From JAUVDZ01 sp964346325 (GTDB lineage Bacteria; Patescibacteriota; Gracilibacteria; UBA1369; PNNO01), in the NCBI GenBank assembly GCA_964346325.1, contig CAYFUK010000053.1:1-6541 (forward strand): a stretch of 6,541 nucleotides of DNA, written 5' to 3'. This document shows positions 1 through 4,601 of the stretch, piece by piece. Each line of letters starts with the position of its first letter. Positions within the stretch are counted from its first letter, which is position 1. A program made the position numbers and the translations under genes. The notes below the pieces were generated by a model, which made no database searches, was not told the DNA's origin, and was given only the letters and a program-made list of their open reading frames with translations.

Positions 1-470
1 GCTTGTATTTTCTCAGTTGCATTACTAAAAATTTTATTTATCAATTTTTTCCTGAAATTTTCATACACTTCAAGCTGCTTGGATGTGAAATATTTTTTAA
101 ATTTATCTAAAATTAATAAACTGTTCACCATATTGCCGGAGAATCCTGAAGCTTTATATTTTTGTAATTTATCAATTTCTTTTTTGAAGAGAACCTTTGC
201 AAATGCTTTTTTAATTTTATCAAACCGGATTTTTTGTTGTTGCTTTAAATGCGGATAGATTTTAGTTATTTTTTTTATACTTACAAGAATTCTGTAATAT
301 CCATACTTTTTGTTGCGATTTGTTTTAATATTTTTGATTTCTTTATCAAAAATTTTCTCGGCAAGTTGCTGTTTGCCGGTTTCAGCCGTAACAGGACGAT
401 TTTCTACATTAAAAAAAACCAAAAAATTCTCACAAATAAAAAAATACGATTTTTGTCCGGAATATAACAT
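1..470 (-). CDS. Hypothetical lysine-rich protein, 3' part cut off by window edge
   Basis: I do not recognise this protein. Reading leftwards from an ATG at 470-468, the frame stays open for 156 codons to the window edge with no stop, which is notable at about 26% GC. The visible product is rich in Lys, Ile, Phe and Asn. It opens with a hydrophobic stretch (YFFICENFLVFF, residues 9-20), followed by a more polar part (ENRPVTAETGKQQLAEKIFD) and then long, probably helical, Lys-rich segments such as FDKIKKAFAKVLFKKEIDKL and LDKFKKYFTSKQLEVY. No catalytic motif is visible. The start is uncertain: no good Shine-Dalgarno precedes the ATG, an in-frame TTG lies at 506-504 after an in-frame TAG, and the T-rich first 20 codons might be non-coding. 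The gene lies downstream of acylphosphatase on the same strand, about 76 bases away. Its composition differs sharply from its neighbours, which fits either a fast-evolving gene or acquired DNA. Confidence 0.6.
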   Translation of the reverse strand, partial: MLYSGQKSYFFICENFLVFFNVENRPVTAETGKQQLAEKIFDKEIKNIKTNRNKKYGYYRILVSIKKITKIYPHLKQQQKIRFDKIKKAFAKVLFKKEIDKLQKYKASGFSGNMVNSLLILDKFKKYFTSKQLEVYENFRKKLINKIFSNATEKIQ

Positions 471-503
471 AAAATTAAAATTTCTTAAATATATTAATCC
501 CTC

Positions 504-538
504 GTGCAAATTGCTAGCTTTTTGTAAGCAATTTGTAC
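504..538. repeat. Inverted repeat between acylphosphatase and the AT-rich gene
   Basis: On the plus strand the arms GTGCAAATTGCT (504-515) and AGCAATTTGTAC (527-538) pair over 12 positions, with one G-U wobble, around an 11-base loop. Nine of the pairs (CAAATTGCT/AGCAATTTG) are contiguous and perfect. The repeat begins nine bases past the acylphosphatase stop codon. There is no T-run after the stem on either strand, so it is not a standard intrinsic terminator. It could be a protein-binding operator for the gene starting at 470, an RNA-processing hairpin, or chance. No function is assigned. Confidence 0.45.
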
Positions 539-546
539 AGTATACT

Positions 547-822
547 TTAATAGCGCACCTCGAAGCCTTCAAGGTCGGTTTTCGGCGATTCCCAGTTAAC
601 CTGTATATCTTTTACATCAGCTGAAGAAGGCCCTTGTTTTAAACGTGAAATCATGCTTTTTACGGAATCCTCGCTGCCCTGCAATACGGCTTCCACAGTT
701 CCGTCGGAAGCGTTGCGTACCCAACCTTCGAGTTCAAGATCCCGTGCGCTTTTTTGTGTAAAATCGCGAAAAAAAACTCCCTGAACTTTGCCTGATATTG
801 TTAAATGTGCTCGTTTTGACAT
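547..822 (-). CDS. acyP: Acylphosphatase
   Basis: This small cytoplasmic enzyme hydrolyses the carboxyl-phosphate bond of acyl phosphates such as carbamoyl phosphate and 1,3-bisphosphoglycerate. The 91-residue product has the usual family length. Both signatures are present: GKVQGVFFR (11-19), a phosphate-binding loop ending in the catalytic Arg19, and GWVRNASDGTVE (33-44), carrying the catalytic Asn37. The C-terminus, GFEVRY, is typical of the alpha/beta fold of this family. A start further upstream (945) is possible in frame but would add 41 residues unlike any acylphosphatase and run through the divergent gene, so the ATG at 822-820 is chosen. No Shine-Dalgarno precedes it; a TATAAT at 834-829 ends only six bases before the ATG, which suggests a leaderless mRNA. 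The gene is divergent from the ligase operon, and its physiological substrate cannot be told from context. Confidence 0.93.
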   Translation of the reverse strand: MSKRAHLTISGKVQGVFFRDFTQKSARDLELEGWVRNASDGTVEAVLQGSEDSVKSMISRLKQGPSSADVKDIQVNWESPKTDLEGFEVRY

Positions 823-827
823 ATAAT
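798..827 (+). promoter_or_regulatory. Probable promoter of the plus-strand ligase-holB-ricT-TPR operon
   Basis: A perfect -10 box TATAAT (822-827) is preceded at 18 bases by TTGTTA (798-803), a 4/6 match to the -35 consensus. Transcription would start around 833-836, at or next to the ligase ATG (836), so the mRNA would have no room for a Shine-Dalgarno. The -35 lies inside the acylphosphatase coding region. The boxes are seen directly; promoter activity and leaderless translation are inferred. Confidence 0.5.
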
Positions 828-835
828 TATTATAT
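821..835. promoter_or_regulatory. Palindromic double -10 element in the divergent start gap
   Basis: The sequence TATAATTATTATA (822-834) is a perfect odd palindrome made of TATAAT on the plus strand and TATAAT on the minus strand sharing a central T; one more pair (821/835) extends it. It fills the whole gap between the two divergent start codons. Each -10 box sits six to eight bases before the gene it would serve, the right distance for transcription to start at the ATG itself. No credible -35 was found for the minus-strand box. The two promoters would physically overlap, so only one could be occupied at a time. Confidence 0.5.
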
Positions 836-2098
836 ATGAAATCGATTTTAAGAAAAATAGTTCTCAAAAAACTTGAAATTCTTGCGCGGATTAAATTGCG
901 GCGCATGAAGGCAAGAGTGATTGGCATTACCGGCAGCGTTGGCAAAACAACCTGTAAAGACGCAATTTATGATGTTTTGAGCAAACATTATAAAGTTTTA
1001 AAAAATGAAAAAAGTTTTAACAGCGAGTTTGGTCTTCCTTTAACCATCCTCCAGCAAAATTCGGGCTTCAGCTCGCCTTTGCAATGGTTCACAATTTTAA
1101 TTAAAAGTTTTTGGCGCACTTTTTTTGTTAATGATAAATTCGATTACCTGGTGCTTGAAATGGGTGTTGACAAAAAAGGTGACATGGATTTTCTGACAAA
1201 ACTGGCAAAGCCTGATATTGCGTGTATTATCGCTATAAAACCTGTTCACATGGATGAATCGCAATTCTCCGATATTCGCGAAATCTTTGATGAAAAAAAG
1301 AAGATATTTAGGTACGCAAAAACGCGGCTTATTAACAAAGACGATGAATATGTCTCGGGCCTGAAAGGAAATGTAAGTTACGGATTCGTCGAAGGGTCCG
1401 ATTTTAAGGCATTCGGTTTTATGCAAACGGAAAGAGGGGTTGATTTTGATGTTGAATATGAAGGTTCGGATTATCATTTTTTCATTCCCGTGTTCGGTAA
1501 ATATCAGGTTTCAACTTTAATGCCCGCGATAGTTATCGGTTTTTTAACCAAAGTTCCCGCAAGTGCCATCCGGGAGGCTCTCAAAGAATATACTTTGCCT
1601 CCGGGCAGAATGAGCCTTATTGAAGGTATCGACAATTCGTTGATTCTGGACAGCAGTTATAATTCTTCTCCGGGGGCGGTTAAAGAATCCCTGAAGCTAC
1701 TGGACTATTTTGGCAAAAAAAAAGGAGGCAGAAGAGTTTTTGTTTTCGGGAACATGAATGAACTGGGAAAAAAATCAAGGGAGCTTCATGAAAAGGTCGG
1801 TGAAACGATTCCCGATTATACGGATCTGCTTATTACGGTAGGTGATGATGTGCGCTACGCGGCCTCGGCCGCGAACAAAAACGGCCTTGATTCATTAAAT
1901 ATCGCAAGTTTTGAAACAGCCCGGGAGGCCGCCGAATTCTACAAAGAAAATATACATGAGAATGATACGGTGCTTGTAAAAGGTTCACAAAACAAAGTGC
2001 GTTTGGAAATCTTTATTAAGGAAATCATGAAACATCCCGAAAAAGCCGAAGAACTGCTTGTGCGACAGGAGGAAAAGTGGCAAAATATAAGCCCTTAA
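836..2098 (+). CDS. MurF-like Mur ligase lacking the N-terminal substrate domain
   Basis: This is an ATP-dependent amide ligase of the Mur family, closest in motifs to MurF, which adds D-Ala-D-Ala to UDP-MurNAc-tripeptide in the cytoplasm. Visible motifs are the P-loop ITGSVGKTT (31-39), FNSEFGLPLT (61-70), LEMG (107-110), the PVHMDES segment with His138, and IFDEKKKIF (150-158), where Lys154 aligns with the carbamylated lysine. The C-terminal domain has GRM (257-259), DSSYNSSP (272-279), FGNMNELG (304-311) and KGS (382-384). The P-loop is at residue 33 rather than about 110 as in E. coli MurF, so the UDP-MurNAc-binding first domain is missing and only a basic helix precedes the central domain. 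The usual HN of the GxHNxxN motif reads YQ (223-224). The exact substrate is therefore open. The ATG at 836 keeps the family-like basic leader; an ATG at 905 would start just before the P-loop. First gene of the operon. Confidence 0.88.
   Translation: MKSILRKIVLKKLEILARIKLRRMKARVIGITGSVGKTTCKDAIYDVLSKHYKVLKNEKSFNSEFGLPLTILQQNSGFSSPLQWFTILIKSFWRTFFVNDKFDYLVLEMGVDKKGDMDFLTKLAKPDIACIIAIKPVHMDESQFSDIREIFDEKKKIFRYAKTRLINKDDEYVSGLKGNVSYGFVEGSDFKAFGFMQTERGVDFDVEYEGSDYHFFIPVFGKYQVSTLMPAIVIGFLTKVPASAIREALKEYTLPPGRMSLIEGIDNSLILDSSYNSSPGAVKESLKLLDYFGKKKGGRRVFVFGNMNELGKKSRELHEKVGETIPDYTDLLITVGDDVRYAASAANKNGLDSLNIASFETAREAAEFYKENIHENDTVLVKGSQNKVRLEIFIKEIMKHPEKAEELLVRQEEKWQNISP
2067..2072 (+). promoter_or_regulatory. 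Shine-Dalgarno that selects the GTG start of holB
   Basis: A perfect AGGAGG lies inside the last codons of the ligase gene, four bases before GTG 2077-2079. It is the only full Shine-Dalgarno in front of any start in this window, and it favours the GTG over the ATG at 2107. The same bases encode Arg-Gln-Glu-Glu of the ligase, so coincidence is possible. Confidence 0.5.
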
Positions 2099-3033
2099 GC
2101 CGCCTCATGTATAACTGGAATATTTTAGGTCATAAAAAGCAGCTGGATTCTATTGAGCGGGATATAAAATCCGGAAATCTTGCACATGCTTATTTATTCA
2201 GCGGACCTTCGAGCGTGGGCAAATTTTCGATAGCAAAAAGATTCGTAAATATAATGCAGTGTCCGAATAATCTCTGCAATGAATGTCCCACATGCAAACA
2301 ACTCCAAAGCGGCAATCATTCCGATACGATAGTACTTAAGGAAAAAGACGAATCCATCAAAATCGAACAAATCCGCGATATTATCCACAGATTACAAATG
2401 ACCAAGCAGGCTCAATATAAAATCCTGCTTATCAAAGGGGCTGAAAGGCTTACTCCCGAGGCGGCGAACTGCCTTCTAAAAACACTTGAAGAACCTCCGC
2501 CGGACACTTTTATAATAATGACCACTTCAAGCATAAGAGAAATTCTTCCAACCATTATCTCAAGGGTAAGAATTGTTAAATTTACCGCTTATTCACAAAA
2601 ATTTCTTGAAGAAAAACTGGGTGAAATGTACCCGGATAAAGATTCCGATATTATTAAACAGGTTTCGTCACTTGCTATAGGCAAAAGCGGAAAAGCAATA
2701 AAGCTGCTGCAGAATTCGGAACTTCTCGCGAGCTATTTAAACATGTATAATGTTCTCTGTGAGTTTTTGGAAGACAAACCCGTGTATAAAAAATTTCAGG
2801 TTGTTGGGAACATTCTGAACGAGAATGATAACCCCTATGAATTTTTGGATATATTCACACATTTGGTAAGAAGCAGACTGCACCGGGGGATAGCGGTTGA
2901 CACAATAGATGCGGAAAAAAAAGAACATTTTCTGGATTTATTATCTGAGATACAAAATACACGCGATCTTTTAAAGCGTAATATAAACGCAAGACTCGCA
3001 CTTGAAAATTTAGCCCTAAAAGCATTTAAATGA
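2077..3033 (+). CDS. holB: DNA polymerase III delta-prime subunit (clamp loader)
   Basis: Delta-prime is the stator subunit of the AAA+ clamp loader that places the beta clamp on primed DNA. The 318-residue product shows the family order: NILGHKKQ (15-22), HAYLFSGPSSVGK (37-49) at the Walker A position, a zinc module with Cys62, Cys67, Cys70 and Cys73, the segment GAERLTPEAANCLLKTLEEP (121-140), and the SRV form of the SRC arginine-finger motif (162-164). Walker A has Ser46 where active ATPases have Gly, and the Walker B Asp is replaced (IKGAERL). Both suggest a non-hydrolysing subunit, as is usual for delta-prime rather than tau/gamma. The C-terminal third is the helical collar domain. The gene overlaps the ligase by 22 bases. 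The GTG start is supported by AGGAGG at 2067; ATG 2107 (MYNWN...), eight bases after the ligase stop, fits homologue N-termini and remains a real alternative. The next gene is ricT, as in B. subtilis. Confidence 0.92.
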   Translation: MAKYKPLSRLMYNWNILGHKKQLDSIERDIKSGNLAHAYLFSGPSSVGKFSIAKRFVNIMQCPNNLCNECPTCKQLQSGNHSDTIVLKEKDESIKIEQIRDIIHRLQMTKQAQYKILLIKGAERLTPEAANCLLKTLEEPPPDTFIIMTTSSIREILPTIISRVRIVKFTAYSQKFLEEKLGEMYPDKDSDIIKQVSSLAIGKSGKAIKLLQNSELLASYLNMYNVLCEFLEDKPVYKKFQVVGNILNENDNPYEFLDIFTHLVRSRLHRGIAVDTIDAEKKEHFLDLLSEIQNTRDLLKRNINARLALENLALKAFK

Positions 3034-3887
3034 AAGTAATATCCATATACGATCAATTCACACGTAAAGAAATTCTTGTTCCCGGTAACGAGAATGCTGA
3101 TGCGAAACCCAATGATTTCGCTATTTTTCATGATGACGAAAGCCATGAGAATATAGGAAAAGTACAGTTTGTTAACCGTGAAGTTGATGACAAAAATGAA
3201 AATATTCATAAAAATTATTCATATTTAAGAAAGGCAACAGCGAACGATGTGCAAAAAATGGAGATGCGTGGTGCAAAAGCGCAGGAAGCCAAGCAAAAAT
3301 GCGAAGAAAAAATCAAAGAACATAATCTGGATATGCAGCTTGAATTTGTTGAATATTCGTTAGACGGTACAAAAATAAATTTTATTTTCACAGCGGATGA
3401 CAGAGTGGATTTCAGGGACCTTGTTAAAGATCTTGCAAAAACATTTCAGAAACAGATTCATTTGCAGCAAATAGGCCCCAGAGACAAAGCAAGAATCGTT
3501 ACGGGCCGCGGCAGATGCGGAAAAGGTTTATGCTGCGCAAACTGGCTTAACAGCCTGGACAGCATTACGATGGACATGGTTCGTTCGCAAAATCTTGAAA
3601 GTAAAGGCAGTTCAAAACTGTCGGGCTGCTGTGGAAAACTTATGTGCTGCCTGAGGTATGAGGTTGAGGAATACAAAAGACTTAAATCAATACTGCCGGA
3701 ACCCGGCAGTATGGTAAAAGTTAAAAAAGGTGACGGTAAGATAATCGGGCTTGATATTTTGAACCAAACGGTTAGAATCTTATTTCCCGACCAGAGCTCG
3801 GAGGTTGTTAAGGCTGAAGACATAAAAAAGGTAATAAGCAAAGGACGGGCTCGGGAAGAAACATCCGGAACCCCCGTTAACGACTAA
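3030..3887 (+). CDS. ricT: PSP1-domain protein RicT (YaaT family)
   Basis: RicT (YaaT) is a PSP1-domain protein. In B. subtilis it works with RicA and RicF in an Fe-S complex that affects RNase Y-dependent mRNA processing, competence, sporulation and biofilm formation. The 285-residue product is close to the family length. The core carries IGPRDKARIV (148-157), then CGKGLCC (163-169), MVRSQNLE (183-190), and SGCCGKLMCCLRYE (198-211). Seven cysteines (163, 168, 169, 200, 201, 206, 207) are clustered and are candidate Fe-S ligands. Residues from about 223 form a small beta-rich tail (PGSMVKVKKGDGKIIG) ending in a charged, probably disordered stretch. Its ATG overlaps the holB TGA in ATGA, which points to translational coupling; no clear Shine-Dalgarno is present. 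No RicA or RicF homologue is in this window. The family assignment is firm; the role outside Bacillus is not established by the sequence. Confidence 0.93.
   Translation: MKVISIYDQFTRKEILVPGNENADAKPNDFAIFHDDESHENIGKVQFVNREVDDKNENIHKNYSYLRKATANDVQKMEMRGAKAQEAKQKCEEKIKEHNLDMQLEFVEYSLDGTKINFIFTADDRVDFRDLVKDLAKTFQKQIHLQQIGPRDKARIVTGRGRCGKGLCCANWLNSLDSITMDMVRSQNLESKGSSKLSGCCGKLMCCLRYEVEEYKRLKSILPEPGSMVKVKKGDGKIIGLDILNQTVRILFPDQSSEVVKAEDIKKVISKGRAREETSGTPVND
3690..3712. repeat. Perfect 10-bp hairpin inside ricT
   Basis: The arms ATACTGCCGG (3690-3699) and CCGGCAGTAT (3703-3712) are exact reverse complements around the three-base loop AAC. The hairpin lies in coding sequence at the junction between the Cys-rich PSP1 core and the C-terminal tail (residues ILPEPGSM). 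No T-run follows, so it is not a canonical terminator. It could slow ribosomes or mark an RNA-processing site, or simply reflect codon choice. Confidence 0.5.
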
Positions 3888-3893
3888 TAACAA

Positions 3894-4601
3894 ATGACAA
3901 CTGTATTGATAATATCGGCCCTGGGTTTAATTCTTATTTTTGTAAGAAAATATTTGATTGTAACCAAAAGAATAAATTTTAACGCACTTGTTAAAAAGTT
4001 TTTTACCGGAAGACCGAAAAAAGCCGCTATCCGGGACGGCGCCCCCGCGGGCAATGCCGATGCTCTATTTAAGAAGGCGATGGTACATTACGATAACGGT
4101 GATTTAAACGAGGCTGCGGCCCGGCTTGAAAAGATTATTAAAATCGATGAAACAAACAGAGATGCCAATCTGAAGCTTGGATTGATATATCTTAAGAAAG
4201 GGCTTTTTAATAAAGCCGAATCCCTTTTTAAAAAGTTGACGGAGCTCGATGACCAACAGGCTGTTTTTTACAGCAATCTGGGTAGGGCTTTATATGAACA
4301 AAAAAAATTTGATGAAGCGCTTGAAGCATATTTAAAATCGATATCGCTGGATAAAACGCGCGCTGCCAGGTTTTTGAGCACAGCCGAGGTATACCGCGCT
4401 TTATCAAATAACCTGAAAGCTGAAGAAATGTATAAGCGGGCCTGTGATCTTGAGCCCGATAATACCGATTTTTTACTCGCGTTTGCGCATTATCAGATTG
4501 AGCTCGGCAAAAAAGCGCAGGCAAAATATTATTTAAACCGGATTCTGAAAACAGACCCCGATAATAGTCCGGCAAAAGAGATGTCGGCGGAAATCGGTTA
4601 G
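3894..4601 (+). CDS. Membrane-anchored tetratricopeptide repeat protein
   Basis: The 235-residue product begins with one hydrophobic segment (residues 2-18, VLIISALGLILIFV), followed at once by basic residues (RKY, TKR, KK). By the positive-inside rule this predicts an N-out anchor with the rest in the cytoplasm. A short linker (about 40-54), unusually GC-rich in its codons, leads into five tandem TPRs on an exact 34-residue period: 55-88, 89-122, 123-156, 157-190 and 191-224. Each shows the expected small and aromatic positions (for example LGLIYLKKGLFNKAESLFKK). TPRs are protein-binding scaffolds, so this is likely an adaptor at the inner face of the membrane; the partner is unknown. The gene starts six bases after ricT, is probably co-transcribed with it, and has no visible Shine-Dalgarno. 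Its TAG stop overlaps the stop of the convergent VanW gene. Confidence 0.85.
   Translation: MTTVLIISALGLILIFVRKYLIVTKRINFNALVKKFFTGRPKKAAIRDGAPAGNADALFKKAMVHYDNGDLNEAAARLEKIIKIDETNRDANLKLGLIYLKKGLFNKAESLFKKLTELDDQQAVFYSNLGRALYEQKKFDEALEAYLKSISLDKTRAARFLSTAEVYRALSNNLKAEEMYKRACDLEPDNTDFLLAFAHYQIELGKKAQAKYYLNRILKTDPDNSPAKEMSAEIG

Noticed and set aside
310..624. Plus-strand open frame of 104 codons
   Set aside because: It lies opposite the AT-rich minus-strand gene and runs into the acylphosphatase gene antisense. Its Phe/Leu/Ser-rich product is what the complement of a Lys-rich gene produces.
816..821. Perfect TTGACA that could be a -35 box on the plus strand
   Set aside because: At 16-18 bases downstream there is only AAATCG-like sequence inside the ligase coding region, not a -10 box. 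The bases are also explained as the complement of the acylphosphatase start (Met-Ser-Lys).
823..945. N-terminal extension of acylphosphatase to an upstream in-frame start at 945
   Set aside because: The extra 41 residues are antisense to the ligase start and P-loop region, and acylphosphatases are normally about 90 residues, matching the start at 822.
1715..1728. Run of nine A followed by GGAGG inside the ligase gene, resembling a slippage or internal ribosome-binding site
   Set aside because: The frame on both sides gives conserved Mur motifs (DSSYNSSP before, FGNMNELG after), so no frameshift is needed. The shifted frame soon meets a stop, and no gene start follows at a suitable distance.
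4016..4060. GC-rich patch in the TPR gene as a possible insertion or hairpin
   Set aside because: It encodes a short Gly/Ala/Pro linker between the membrane anchor and the first TPR. GC-rich codons explain it, and no repeat or insertion boundary is visible.
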